Source of the DNA: CALBTQ01 sp036725605
Lineage (GTDB): Bacteria; Lernaellota; Lernaellaia; Lernaellales; Lernaellaceae
Assembly: GCA_036725605.1 (NCBI GenBank)
Contig: DAIMDW010000009.1
Location: 62,001 to 126,000 of the forward strand
Length of the DNA stretch: 64,000 bases
Reading direction: 5' to 3'
The position numbers and the translations under genes are program-made. The notes beneath the pieces are model-generated. The model made no database searches. It was not told the DNA's origin and saw nothing but the letters and a program-made list of their open reading frames with translations. Shown piece after piece: positions 43,035 to 52,645 of the stretch; positions within the stretch are counted from its first letter, which is position 1; each line of letters begins with the position of its first letter.

Positions 43035-44327
43035 TCAGCGCACCGGGTCGACCGATCCGCCCAGGTGCGTTCTCAACAGGTTGGTCATCAGCGCGGCGTC
43101 GTCCACGTGCATCGTTTCACGAATCGAGTGCATCGAGAGCATCGGCGCGCCGACGTCGACCGTGGCGATGCCCAGGCGCGTGGCGCTGATCGGGCCGATG
43201 GTCGAGCCGCAGGGCAGATCGGCCCGCTGCACGTAGCGCTGCACCGGCGTCTGCGCCGCCGCGCCGCATTGTTCCAGATAGGTCTGCGTGGCCAGCGAAG
43301 TTGCGTAGCGTTCGTTGGCGTTGATCTTGATCACCGGGCCGCCGCCCAGCATCGGTTTGTGTTTGGGCTCGTGCATGTCCGCGTAGTTCGGATGCACCGC
43401 GTGTGCGCCGTCGACGCTCACCAGCAGGCTGCGCGCGATCGCCCGGTGCAACGCCTCGCGCTCGCCGGCCAGGCGTTCGAGCGCCACATCCAGGAAGGTC
43501 GAACCCGCGCCGCGCGCCGTATTCGAGCCGCACTCCTCGTTGTCGAACAACACGATCAGCGCACTGGTCGCCGGGTCGGCCGGCAGCGCCGTGAGCGCCC
43601 GCACCGCGCAATAGCACGAGAGCAGGTTGTCCACCCCGCGCGTGAACAGCAGTTGTTCGTCCAGCCCGCCCAGCGCCGGCGGCTGCGCGTCGACCACCTC
43701 CAGGCGATGATCGACGATCGCCGCGGGCTCGACGCCCAATTCGTCGGCGAGCAGTTGCCGCAGCGGATCGCTCTCCAGGCGCTTCTTGTCGCCCAGCGCC
43801 AGCAGCGGCCGCATGTGCTTCTGCTTGTCGAGCTTGAGGCCGTCGTCGTTGACCTTGCGATTGAAGTGGATCGCCAGGTTGGGAATGCGGCAGATCGGCC
43901 GCTCGATGTGCACCGCGCGCTCGCTCAGGCCGTCGCCGTCGCGCACGACCACGCGCCCGGCGAGGGTCAGATCGCGGTCGGTCCACGTCGCCAGGATCGG
44001 CCCGCCGTACACCTCGACGCCCAGTTGCAGGTAGCCCTCTTTTTCCACCGCCGGGTTGGGCATCAGGCGCAGCCCCGGCACGTCGGTGTGCGCGCCGGCG
44101 ATGCGAAAACCGCTTTCGGCCGGAGCCTTCGCCCCGACGCGCCCGGCCAGCAGCGAGCTGTGGCCGCGCGTGACGAAAAAGGCGTCGCCCGGCAGCGGCT
44201 GCCATTCATCCTCTTCGCGCAACCGGGTGAAGCCGGCCCGCGTCAGTTCGTCGGCGGCCCAGGCGACCGCGTGCATGGCGGTCGGCGAGGCGGCGAAAAA
44301 ATCCAGCAGTTGCTTCGCGTCGCTCAT
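43035..44327 (-). CDS. apeB: M18 family aminopeptidase
   Basis: 430 aa, a cytoplasmic zinc peptidase of the aspartyl aminopeptidase type, with the usual length. Key segments: GAHTDVPGLRLMPNP (first zinc His and Asp), FTRGVDNLLSCYCAV (bridging Asp), FDNEECGSNTARGAGS (catalytic Glu pair), SVDGAHAVHPNY and the C-terminal MLSMHSIRETMHVDD (last zinc His). It removes acidic or hydrophobic N-terminal residues and forms dodecamers in relatives. ATGA overlap of 4 bp with the upstream GT2 gene. Confidence 0.95.
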   Translation of the reverse strand: MSDAKQLLDFFAASPTAMHAVAWAADELTRAGFTRLREEDEWQPLPGDAFFVTRGHSSLLAGRVGAKAPAESGFRIAGAHTDVPGLRLMPNPAVEKEGYLQLGVEVYGGPILATWTDRDLTLAGRVVVRDGDGLSERAVHIERPICRIPNLAIHFNRKVNDDGLKLDKQKHMRPLLALGDKKRLESDPLRQLLADELGVEPAAIVDHRLEVVDAQPPALGGLDEQLLFTRGVDNLLSCYCAVRALTALPADPATSALIVLFDNEECGSNTARGAGSTFLDVALERLAGEREALHRAIARSLLVSVDGAHAVHPNYADMHEPKHKPMLGGGPVIKINANERYATSLATQTYLEQCGAAAQTPVQRYVQRADLPCGSTIGPISATRLGIATVDVGAPMLSMHSIRETMHVDDAALMTNLLRTHLGGSVDPVR

Positions 44328-45298
44328 GGTTCATCCTTTCGCGGCCCGGCCGGGTCACGCAGATAATAAATCGGTTTGTTTTGCGCTTCGTGATACACGC
44401 GCACGTTGATCTCGCCCAACAGGCCCATCAGCACGAACTGCACGCCGACCAGCGTGAACAAAATGCCGGTGAGGAAAAACGGGTTGCCGGTCATGTCCAT
44501 GCCGCCGATCAGCTTCATCAGCAGCACCGCGACGAAGCTGCCCACGCCGGCCAGCCCCGCCAGCAACCCGATGCCGCCGAAAATGCGAATCGGCTTGGTC
44601 GACCATTTGAGCATGAACACCACCGTCGCCAGATCCAGCAGCACGCGGTAAATGCGCCCCATGCCGTACTTGCTCGTCCCCTGCCGTCGCGCATGATGCC
44701 GCACGGGCATTTCCACCACGCGCGCGCCGACCCACGTGGCCAGCGCCGGAATGAAGCGATGCATCTCGCCGTACAGCCGCACGTCCTTGATGATCTCGCG
44801 CCGGTACGCCTTGAGCGTGCAGCCGTAGTCGTTCAGACGCACGCCGGTGATCGCGGAAATCATCCGGTTGGCCACGCGCGAGACGAACATGCGCGGCGCT
44901 TCGTCCTGCCGCTTTTGCCGCCAGCCGCTGACCACGTCGTAGCCCTGCGCGATTTTCTCCAGCAGCGGCGGAATGTCGGCGGGATCGTTCTGCCCGTCGG
45001 CGTCGAGGGTGACGACGATCTCCCCGCGCGCGGCGTCGATGCCGGCCGAAAGCGCGGCGGTCTGGCCGAAGTTGCGGCGTAGATGCAGCGCGACGATTTC
45101 GGGAGATTGCGCGGCCAGGTCGTCCAGCAGTTTATCCGAGCCGTCGGTGCTGCCGTCGTCGATCAGCAGGATCTCGTAGCGGCGGCCCAGCGGCGCCACG
45201 TACCTGCGCACGTCGGCGACCAGCGTCGCGACGCTTTCCACTTCATTGTAAACCGGAACGACGATGGACAATTCCATCGCGGCCGCCTTCTTCGCCAT
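44324..45298 (-). CDS. Glycosyltransferase family 2, polyprenyl-phosphate type (DPM1/ArnC/GtrB-like)
   Basis: 324 aa from the ATG at 45298. The GT-A domain has SIVVPVYNEVESV, LIDDGSTDGSDKLL, RRNFGQTAALSAGID and the metal motif LDADGQNDPADIP. Two C-terminal membrane helices (GLLAGLAGVGSFVAVLLM, LTGILFTLVGVQFVLMGLL) follow, as in bactoprenol glucosyltransferase GtrB. It should transfer a sugar from a nucleotide to polyprenyl phosphate, producing donors of the kind used by GT-C enzymes such as the one at 6036-7871. Operon with the M18 gene. Confidence 0.9.
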   Translation of the reverse strand: MAKKAAAMELSIVVPVYNEVESVATLVADVRRYVAPLGRRYEILLIDDGSTDGSDKLLDDLAAQSPEIVALHLRRNFGQTAALSAGIDAARGEIVVTLDADGQNDPADIPPLLEKIAQGYDVVSGWRQKRQDEAPRMFVSRVANRMISAITGVRLNDYGCTLKAYRREIIKDVRLYGEMHRFIPALATWVGARVVEMPVRHHARRQGTSKYGMGRIYRVLLDLATVVFMLKWSTKPIRIFGGIGLLAGLAGVGSFVAVLLMKLIGGMDMTGNPFFLTGILFTLVGVQFVLMGLLGEINVRVYHEAQNKPIYYLRDPAGPRKDEP

Positions 45299-45404
45299 CG
45301 GTTCCCCCGCCTGCCGCAAGTGAAAACGTATTGTGCCTCAAACGAGGTTTTTTAACAAGTTCGCATAAGAAAAAACCCGTGGGCGGTCATCGCGAACGGT
45401 GGCG

Positions 45405-45451
45405 CTGATACGCCGAACAAAGTGAGGCTTATCAGTGTTTCGTTCAGCATT
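45405..45451 (+). repeat. REP-like palindromic repeat, copy 2
   Basis: Hairpin CTGATACGCC/GGCTTATCAG with an 11-12 base loop. 28 of the first 32 bases equal the copy at 11020-11062. Confidence 0.65.
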
Positions 45452-45493
45452 AAACATGTCCCAACACAGCTTTCGCCTGACGGCGAAAACTAG

Positions 45494-45537
45494 GGCACAC
45501 AAGAAAAGCGTTTTTCTCGGTGTGCCACACTTTTACG
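45494..45537 (+). repeat. Hairpin repeat related to the 36.5 kb tandem unit
   Basis: Stem GGCACAC/GTGTGCC with an inner AGAAAA/TTTTCT pairing. The right arm and following bases (GTGTGCCACACTTTT) resemble GTGTGCCACATTTTT at 36560-36574 and 36792-36806. Confidence 0.5.
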
Positions 45538-45572
45538 TGTATGTGAGGCGAAAAAAACCAGACCTGGTTTTA

Positions 45573-45599
45573 AAGAAAAAACCCGGCCGCGGGGCCGGG
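45573..45599 (-). terminator. Terminator of the PilZ/HD-GYP/HAMP operon
   Basis: GC-only stem CCCGGCC/GGCCGGG around a short loop; on the minus strand it is followed by TTTTTTCTTT. It lies 22 bp past the stop of the microprotein gene. Confidence 0.85.
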
Positions 45600-45620
45600 T
45601 CGGTTCGGTTTCGTTGCGCC

Positions 45621-45749
45621 TCAGAAATAAAGGAAGAAGACCGTCAGACCGACCAGCCCGGCCACGGTCATCGCGGGCAGCAACAGCCATAGGTCTTTGG
45701 CTTCCATGGCGTCCGGGTGCGGATCGTTGTGCGGCGCAAACTCGCTCAT
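45621..45749 (-). CDS. 42-aa single-helix membrane microprotein
   Basis: An acidic, His/Pro-containing start (MSEFAPHNDPHPDAMEAKD) is followed by one hydrophobic helix (WLLLPAMTVAGLVGLTVFFL) ending YF. Its ATG overlaps the stop codon of the HAMP gene as ATGA, which indicates translational coupling. A terminator follows directly. The function is unknown. Its position suggests a small partner of the HAMP membrane protein. Confidence 0.7.
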   Translation of the reverse strand: MSEFAPHNDPHPDAMEAKDLWLLLPAMTVAGLVGLTVFFLYF

Positions 45750-46321
45750 TTCGTGATGTACCCTTCGTTCTTGACCCGCGTGGATTCCGCTTCGCCGCGC
45801 AGGCGTTTGATCATCTCCATCGCGCGCTCGTGGTCGAAGCCGTCCTGGCCGAGCACGTCGATCAATTCGCCCAGGCCGGTTTCGATATTATTGAGCGTCT
45901 CGATGTCGTCGCGCACGCGGCTGCGCAGTGCTTCCTGCATGCTGTTGAGCGAGGCGGCGAGGTTCTTGAATTCGTCTTTTTCGCGCAGTTGCAGGTTGCG
46001 CGTGTAGTTGCCTTCCTTGATCCAGTTCATGTGACGGTTGAAGGCGTACACCGGGCCGACCACGCGGTGCGAGAAACGCACGCCGGACCAGATGGTGAAG
46101 GCCACGAACACGAGAATGACCATCAGCATCGCGATGATCGCCCCGTTCAGATCGCTTTGCGCGGAATCGGCGGGCACCGGTTCGTTGCCGCCGACCATCA
46201 ATATCAAAATGCCCGCGGCGCCCAAGGCAACAATGAAGACCACAAGCAGCGCGACGTACTTGCTCTGGAACTGCTTATCGATGAAGTACCGTCGACGGCG
46301 GTTCTGGCCTTGCTGATTCAT
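45746..46321 (-). CDS. Two-helix HAMP-domain signalling protein
   Basis: 191 aa. A basic start (RRRRYFIDKQFQ) is followed by two membrane helices (residues 23-44 and 62-82) separated by a periplasmic loop of only about 17 residues, then a HAMP domain (R-V-V-G-P-V-Y-A-F-N-R-H, then R-E-K-D-E-F-K-N-L-A) and a helical coiled-coil tail to the end. There is no kinase, cyclase or chemoreceptor output domain. It is co-transcribed with PilZ and HD-GYP genes and coupled to the microprotein. It could relay a membrane signal to those proteins. Confidence 0.82.
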   Translation of the reverse strand: MNQQGQNRRRRYFIDKQFQSKYVALLVVFIVALGAAGILILMVGGNEPVPADSAQSDLNGAIIAMLMVILVFVAFTIWSGVRFSHRVVGPVYAFNRHMNWIKEGNYTRNLQLREKDEFKNLAASLNSMQEALRSRVRDDIETLNNIETGLGELIDVLGQDGFDHERAMEMIKRLRGEAESTRVKNEGYITK

Positions 46322-46394
46322 CCCATTCCTCCTGAGAAAATGAAGCCCTCACGAGCGTTCTATATTCTACGGTTCGCCCGCCTTGTCAAATGGC

Positions 46395-47132
46395 TCAGTC
46401 GATCGTCAGTTTGAATCGGTCGATCTCGCGCCGCAAATCCGGATCGGTGCGCAGCAGTTCGACCAACGCATCCACGGACTCTTTGTCGTAGGTCTTGCCG
46501 GCCTCCTTCTGGAAAAACGCGATGACCTCCTGTTCCTTGTGCGCCTCGCGATAGGCCCGGCGCACGATCATCGCCACGAAGGAATCGGCCAGACCCAGGA
46601 TCATCGCCTCGCGCTGGATTTCGCCGTTGGCCAGACCCTCGGGGTAGCCGCTGCCGTCCAGGCGCTCGTGGTGCTGGAAGATCAGCGTGCTCACGTCCCA
46701 CGGGTAGATGATCGGTTCGACGATCTGCGCGCCGATGTGCACGTGCTCGCGCATGGCCAGCAGGTCCTCTTCGCTCAGATCCTCGCGCTTGGTCAGCAGG
46801 TCGCCGGCGATGCCGATCTTGCCGACGTCCAACAGCGTGCCGGCGATGCGCACCCGCTCGCATTCGTCCTCGCTCAAACCCAGCTTGCGCGCCAGGGTTA
46901 CCGCCAGGATGCTGACCATCGTCGAATGGCCGACCGTAAAGGGGTCGCGCGCCTCGATGGCCCGCACCAGCGCCTGAATGGTCGAGAGGTACGCCAGCTT
47001 CAGCCGGATTTCGCCGGTGGCCAGCGCTTCGCCCTCGCGATGCAACGCTTCGCGCAGCGCATGCACCTCGCCTTTGAGCCGCGCGTTCTCCTCCCGGAGC
47101 GCATCGACCTTGTCTTGCAGATCATCGCACAT
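46395..47132 (-). CDS. HD-GYP-like protein with altered metal-site residues
   Basis: 245 aa. An N-terminal coiled coil (residues 1-45) precedes an HD-GYP domain, the fold of c-di-GMP phosphodiesterases. Present: H69 (VGHS), G-K-I-G-I, H130/H132 (MREHVH), HHE at 154-156 and GYP at 162-164. Altered: the canonical HD motif reads L101-D102, so its His ligand is missing, and the later D-x-x-D reads D183-S-F-V186. Loss of metal ligands suggests low or no catalysis, perhaps a c-di-GMP-binding regulator. A GGAGG site precedes the ATG. It lies 12 bp after the PilZ gene. Confidence 0.88.
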   Translation of the reverse strand: MCDDLQDKVDALREENARLKGEVHALREALHREGEALATGEIRLKLAYLSTIQALVRAIEARDPFTVGHSTMVSILAVTLARKLGLSEDECERVRIAGTLLDVGKIGIAGDLLTKREDLSEEDLLAMREHVHIGAQIVEPIIYPWDVSTLIFQHHERLDGSGYPEGLANGEIQREAMILGLADSFVAMIVRRAYREAHKEQEVIAFFQKEAGKTYDKESVDALVELLRTDPDLRREIDRFKLTID

Positions 47133-47144
47133 GTCGCCGCCTCC

Positions 47145-47540
47145 CTATTCGTCGGCCAACAACGCCTTCTTTTTAATCAGCTGGGTGATCGCCACCATAT
47201 CTTCTTCGGAAAGATTGACGAACTCAACGCCCATGCCGGGATTGCGGTTTTTCTTGCCGGGCTTGAACTCGTTGATCCAGGCCACCTTGCCCTTCACTTC
47301 GATTTTCCGGTCGTTGGTGGGCAACGAGAAATGCATCTTGATCACCGTACCCACCGGCAGCGGATTGCGCGTGGCCAGGAAAATGCCGCCGCGGCTGACA
47401 TTGGAGGTGTACTCAAACAGAAAGGTGTCTTCCGACAGCAGCTCGTAATCGACGCGCGCTTTCAGATGCACGCGGATGTCGCGCCGTTTTTCCGCCGAAC
47501 TCTTCTTCCCTTTTCCACCTTTGGTTTGTCCATCGCTCAT
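47145..47540 (-). CDS. PilZ-domain c-di-GMP-binding protein
   Basis: 131 aa, a single PilZ domain. The c-di-GMP motifs are complete: the RRxxR segment EKRRDIR (residues 18-23) and N-V-S-R-G-G (47-52). The remaining strands fit (PVGTVIKMHFSLP, KVAWINEF, GMGVEFVNLSEED). N-terminal 17 residues are Lys/Gly-rich and probably disordered. It resembles the small PilZ adaptors common in myxobacteria. It is in an operon with the HD-GYP-like and HAMP genes, so it may read out c-di-GMP for this module. Confidence 0.92.
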   Translation of the reverse strand: MSDGQTKGGKGKKSSAEKRRDIRVHLKARVDYELLSEDTFLFEYTSNVSRGGIFLATRNPLPVGTVIKMHFSLPTNDRKIEVKGKVAWINEFKPGKKNRNPGMGVEFVNLSEEDMVAITQLIKKKALLADE

Positions 47541-47567
47541 AATAGTCTCCCTGCGTCTCGATCGAAC

Positions 47568-49019
47568 CTATTGCACGACGAAATTTTTCACCGACCGCTC
47601 CATGTCGTCCATCCACCATTGCACTCGATATTGGCCGGGAGTCGTCCAGACTCCTGTGCGCACGATGGCGATCTCGTTCCCGAAAAACTCCATGACAAAC
47701 CGTTCGTCCACCACCGGCTGGCCCGCCGGATTTTCCACGCGCAGGCGAATCGAATGTTCACCTGCCGCCTTGTTGACCACGAATGTCAAATACACACGTT
47801 GTTTCCCGGCCGCCGCCGGTCCGCTTTGCGTCACCTTACGCTGCTCCGGCGAATACGCCAGGCCCTCTTCGGCGCGCGCGATGAACCCCGGCGAGGGCGG
47901 CAACGGCGGTTCGGTCTCCAGTTTCAGCGCCGCCTGCAATTCGGCGGCCGCCTCGCCCTGCGCGTCGAGCACCCACAGCGCGTGCAGGCACTGGCGCGCG
48001 CGCAACACGTCGCCCAAGTACTGCGCGTGCAGCAGGCCCAGGCGTTTCCAGACGTCGGCCTGCCGGAAGTCGGCGATCAGGGCCAGTTCCAGTTCCTGCG
48101 CGGCCATCTCGGCCTGGTCGCGGCCGAAGTAGAAATCGGCCATGCGCAGATGCTCGTCGGCGTCGACCTGGTCGGAATAATTTTCCAACGAAAACACGTC
48201 GCGCCGCAAATCGTCGGGGGATTTAATCTTCGCCCGGCCCGCCTGCGTGTAACGCCGCGAGGCATCGACCTGATTCATCGCCAGCAGCACGCGGCCGATC
48301 AGCAACGACGGGGTCGGGTCGTTCGGGTCCAGCGAAGCCGCCGCGAAGTACGCGGTCAACGCCGCTTCGCGATCGCCCTCGCGCTCGACCAGCAATCCGT
48401 AATCGACGTACACCTCGGCGGCCAGACTCTTATAGGTTTGGTTGTCCGGTTTGAGAATCAACAAGTGCCGCGCCATCTCGCACGCCGTCAGCAGATCGCC
48501 GCGGTAATGCAGAATGCGCACGGCCATGCGCACCACTTCCGGCTCGTCGGGCGCGACGCTCAAGGCCAGGTTCAGCTCGCGCTGCGCATCGTCCAGCCGA
48601 TCACGCCACAGCCAAAACTCGATCATGATCAAGCGCAGCTCCCACCGCTGCGGATAGTCGCGCACCGCCTGCTCGGCGACCTTGAACGCTTCGTAGTGCT
48701 GCCGGATTTTCAAAAGCGAATAGGCTTGGTACACGCGCGCATCGTCGCGCATCGGAAAATTGGTCACGCCCACGTCGGCCGCCTGGCCCAGCAGCTCGGC
48801 CGCTTCGGCGTAACGACCCGCTTTGTAGGCCGCCAATCCCTGGTCGTACAACTGCTTCGCCGCCGCGTGAATCGGCCCATGATAACTTTTCGCCGCGCGC
48901 CGCGCTTCGTCGTATTGACCGCTGGTGGAAACCTTCGTTTGCTGCTGGGCGCACGCGAAAACCCACGCCAGACAGGCCAAGGCGAGCATGATTGAGAGAA
49001 GGCTTTTTATCCTACGCAA
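47568..49019 (-). CDS. TPR lipoprotein heading the PilZ/HD-GYP operon
   Basis: 483 aa from the TTG at 49019, chosen because AGGGAAAGGG lies upstream and the product then starts RRIKSLLSIMLALACLAWVFAC, a normal lipoprotein signal. A longer frame adds 18 residues without signal character. The mature part has about nine TPR-like helix pairs (KQLYDQGLAAYKAGRYAEAAELL, AYFAAASLDPNDPTPSLLIG, AAQELELALIADFRQADVWK) up to residue 400 or so. A C-terminal beta domain of about 90 residues (VYLTFVVNKAAGEHSIRLRV, ending RVQWWMDD) follows. It probably scaffolds a periplasmic complex. The divergent groES promoter lies upstream. Confidence 0.82.
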   Translation of the reverse strand: MRRIKSLLSIMLALACLAWVFACAQQQTKVSTSGQYDEARRAAKSYHGPIHAAAKQLYDQGLAAYKAGRYAEAAELLGQAADVGVTNFPMRDDARVYQAYSLLKIRQHYEAFKVAEQAVRDYPQRWELRLIMIEFWLWRDRLDDAQRELNLALSVAPDEPEVVRMAVRILHYRGDLLTACEMARHLLILKPDNQTYKSLAAEVYVDYGLLVEREGDREAALTAYFAAASLDPNDPTPSLLIGRVLLAMNQVDASRRYTQAGRAKIKSPDDLRRDVFSLENYSDQVDADEHLRMADFYFGRDQAEMAAQELELALIADFRQADVWKRLGLLHAQYLGDVLRARQCLHALWVLDAQGEAAAELQAALKLETEPPLPPSPGFIARAEEGLAYSPEQRKVTQSGPAAAGKQRVYLTFVVNKAAGEHSIRLRVENPAGQPVVDERFVMEFFGNEIAIVRTGVWTTPGQYRVQWWMDDMERSVKNFVVQ

Positions 49020-49438
49020 ACCCGCCCTTTCCCTTTCGCAAAAATATACTTTAGGAAACGGCCAAAACCGCACCTATTCCAAGCAGTTAGAAACTGGTTT
49101 CACGCTAGCACCCCGCCCCCGAGGTTGTCAACCATTTCGCCCTCTTCTCCCTCGGCGACCGATAAACACAACGTATTGTGGCGGCTTGGGGAAAGTCCAC
49201 TTGATTTTGTAGGGAAATCCTTTGTCCCCCTGCAATCCGTTTTCTCTCTTTCGTCATTGTTTCAAAATGTTATCGCACCCCGTTGACAGCTTTGAATGAA
49301 CTGATTACTTTTCGCCCGCACCGACGAGGTGCTTTTACTTAACACGGGTAATCAGGGTGATGAGTTGCTCCGCTCCGACTGGGGCGGCACACAGTTAGCC
49401 TTCAACATGAATATTTGGTTTTGAGGAGGAAGTGAGTC
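49020..49438. other. Divergent intergenic region upstream of groESL
   Basis: 419 bp. It contains the putative promoter at 49283-49311. I looked for a CIRCE element (TTAGCACTC, 9 bases, GAGTGCTAA) and found none. The rest is unremarkable. Confidence 0.6.
49283..49311 (+). promoter_or_regulatory. Putative groESL promoter
   Basis: TTGACA, 17-base spacer, TACTTT, about 128 bases upstream of groES. The -35 box is perfect, the -10 box weak. It does not match the sigma-32 consensus. Confidence 0.5.
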
Positions 49439-49726
49439 ATGAAAATTCGTCCGTTGCAAGATCGAGTGATGATCAAGCGCCTGGCCGAAGAAGAGAAAAC
49501 CAAGAGCGGGATCATCATCCCCGACTCGGCGAAAGAAAAGCCGGCGCAGGGAGAAGTGGTGGCCGTGGGCGACGGCAAGGTGATGGATAACGGCGTCAAA
49601 GTCGAACTGCACGTTAAAGCCGGCGACAAGGTGCTCTTCAGCAAATACGCCGGTACCGAAGTGAAACTTGACGGCGAGGAATTTCTGATCATGCGCGAGG
49701 ACGACATCCTCGGAATCATCGAATAA
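49439..49726 (+). CDS. groES: Co-chaperonin GroES
   Basis: 95 aa, standard length. The protein begins KIRPLQDRVMIKRLAEEEKT and contains the mobile loop (KSGIIIPDSAKEKPAQGEV), then G-D-K-V-L-F-S-K-Y-A-G-T-E-V. It caps GroEL to enclose folding substrates. It is 58 bp upstream of groEL. RBS GAGGAGG. Confidence 0.99.
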   Translation: MKIRPLQDRVMIKRLAEEEKTKSGIIIPDSAKEKPAQGEVVAVGDGKVMDNGVKVELHVKAGDKVLFSKYAGTEVKLDGEEFLIMREDDILGIIE

Positions 49727-49784
49727 TTAATAAAGGGCGAGCGGCACTCGCCCATGACTTGTTTCGCAAGAGGAGAGAGGAATC

Positions 49785-51428
<1,644 letters not shown>

Positions 51429-51451
51429 GCCTCCCCCCAAACGATCCATTT

Positions 51452-51482
51452 AAAGCCCGGCCCGCACGGCCGGGCTTTTTCT
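51452..51482 (+). terminator. Terminator of groESL
   Basis: Stem AAGCCCGGCC/GGCCGGGCTT with a 5-base loop, followed by TTTTTCTTT. Confidence 0.92.
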
Positions 51483-51547
51483 TTGGTTTGCGGCCTGCCC
51501 GTCCCTGCACTACAATCGTCAATTGAACGGCAACAAAGGAGGTTACC

Positions 51548-52450
51548 GTGTGGCGCACATTTCTTATCATCGCTTTGCTCATGGCGGCGGCGCTGGCCGT
51601 GGGTTTCATTGCTTGCTCCGACGATTCCGACGAGGATGAAAATCGCGTGCCCCCCATCGACGACGATGACGACGACCATCTGCCCGCCGATGACGACGAT
51701 GACGATAACGGCGATGACGACGACGATGATGATGACGATGACGACGATGACGACGACGACGAATTCGACGACGCCTGCGATCCGGACAGCGAAGAGCACA
51801 CCATCACCTACGCCACGTGGGATATGCTGCCCGAGGAACTGCAGCAGGTGATGATCAACGCTCTGGTCACCGAGTTCACCGCGAAGGATTTCTTCGGTCG
51901 CTTCGTTTACTGGTACGGCGCGATGCGCGAACTGCATCGCTCGTTGCGCGATTTCTACGATCCGGCTTTCCCCGGCACGACCTGGTCCGAGGAAACCGAC
52001 GCGGCCAGTCTGGCCGTCGGCTATATCCGTTTCCGCGTCGACTTCACCAACCTTGCTTACTTGCACAACTACCTGATCGACATTCTCGAGAAGATCGAAA
52101 GCCCGGTGCCGGCCTATACGCAACCGGAAAATTACTTTCTCAATCACGAAGCGGAAATCATGGCCGATCCCTACGCGAACCTCTGGTTCCAGTTTTATTG
52201 GGCCAACGAGGCGTTGGGCGCCGACGATCAACCGCGTTACGACTCGCGTTTGTCCAACATGGTTTGTCCGTGGGTCAACACCGGCTTCGAATACGCGCCG
52301 ACGTTAATGAATACCGACTTCACCGACGAAGATCTGCCCCAGGCCATCGCCGAGGCGCTGGATACCGACCTGGGCAACTGGCGCCTGCGGCTGGATCCCA
52401 AACTGGAGATCACCAGCGGCCCCACCGCGAACATGCTGCAGTACGAATAA
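51548..52450 (+). CDS. Asp-stalk lipoprotein with helical domain
   Basis: 300 aa with a GTG start (AAAGGAGG seven bases upstream). Lipoprotein signal (AAALAVGFIAC), then about 60 residues dominated by Asp. The remaining 220 residues look mostly helical (ELQQVMINALVTEFTAKDFFGRF, then LHNYLIDILEKIE and ANLWFQFYWANEALG), with Trp- and Tyr-rich stretches. No known domain is recognised. Own terminator. Membrane-anchored, outside the cytoplasm. Confidence 0.8.
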   Translation: MWRTFLIIALLMAAALAVGFIACSDDSDEDENRVPPIDDDDDDHLPADDDDDDNGDDDDDDDDDDDDDDDDEFDDACDPDSEEHTITYATWDMLPEELQQVMINALVTEFTAKDFFGRFVYWYGAMRELHRSLRDFYDPAFPGTTWSEETDAASLAVGYIRFRVDFTNLAYLHNYLIDILEKIESPVPAYTQPENYFLNHEAEIMADPYANLWFQFYWANEALGADDQPRYDSRLSNMVCPWVNTGFEYAPTLMNTDFTDEDLPQAIAEALDTDLGNWRLRLDPKLEITSGPTANMLQYE

Positions 52451-52471
52451 ACCGCGCTTCGCTTAAATGAA

Positions 52472-52507
52472 GAGAGCCGCCCCTGTTCGGAGCGGCTCTC
52501 GTTTTTT
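52472..52507 (+). terminator. Terminator after lipoprotein gene 51548-52450
   Basis: Perfect 9-bp stem GAGAGCCGC/GCGGCTCTC followed by GTTTTTT. Confidence 0.9.
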
Positions 52508-52536
52508 ACGGCGATCACATTATGCGATCCAGGGAA

Positions 52537-52642
52537 GGATCGCCATTTTCGGCGGCGTCAGCTTGCCGAAAATGAAGGAAAACAAAAATCGCGTTTTTTG
52601 TTTGCCGTCGTTGAAAAAGCCACGGACGGCTTTTTCGATTGT
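52537..52642 (+). repeat. Dispersed hairpin repeat R1, copy 2
   Basis: Hairpins in order: GCCATTTTCGGC/GCCGAAAATG (52542-52574), AAACAAAAA/TTTTTTGTTT (52580-52603) and TTGAAAAAGCC/GGCTTTTTCGA (52611-52638). The last one lies just past the stop of the minus-strand outer-membrane gene and could terminate it. Confidence 0.82.
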
Positions 52643-52645
52643 CGT

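Larger units (their letters stand above)
45299..45620. other. Intergenic region with REP-like and hairpin repeats
   Basis: 322 bp. It holds REP-like repeat copy 2 (45405-45451), a long hairpin GGCACAC/GTGTGCC at 45494-45526 whose right part resembles the 36.5 kb tandem repeat, a perfect AAAACCAG/CTGGTTTT palindrome at 45554-45571 and the terminator at 45573-45599. No gene is evident. Confidence 0.7.

Noticed and set aside
41463..44366. 967-codon plus-strand frame across the TAP-like and M18 genes
   Set aside because: It is Arg/His/Gln-rich, spans two real genes on the other strand, and has no domain.
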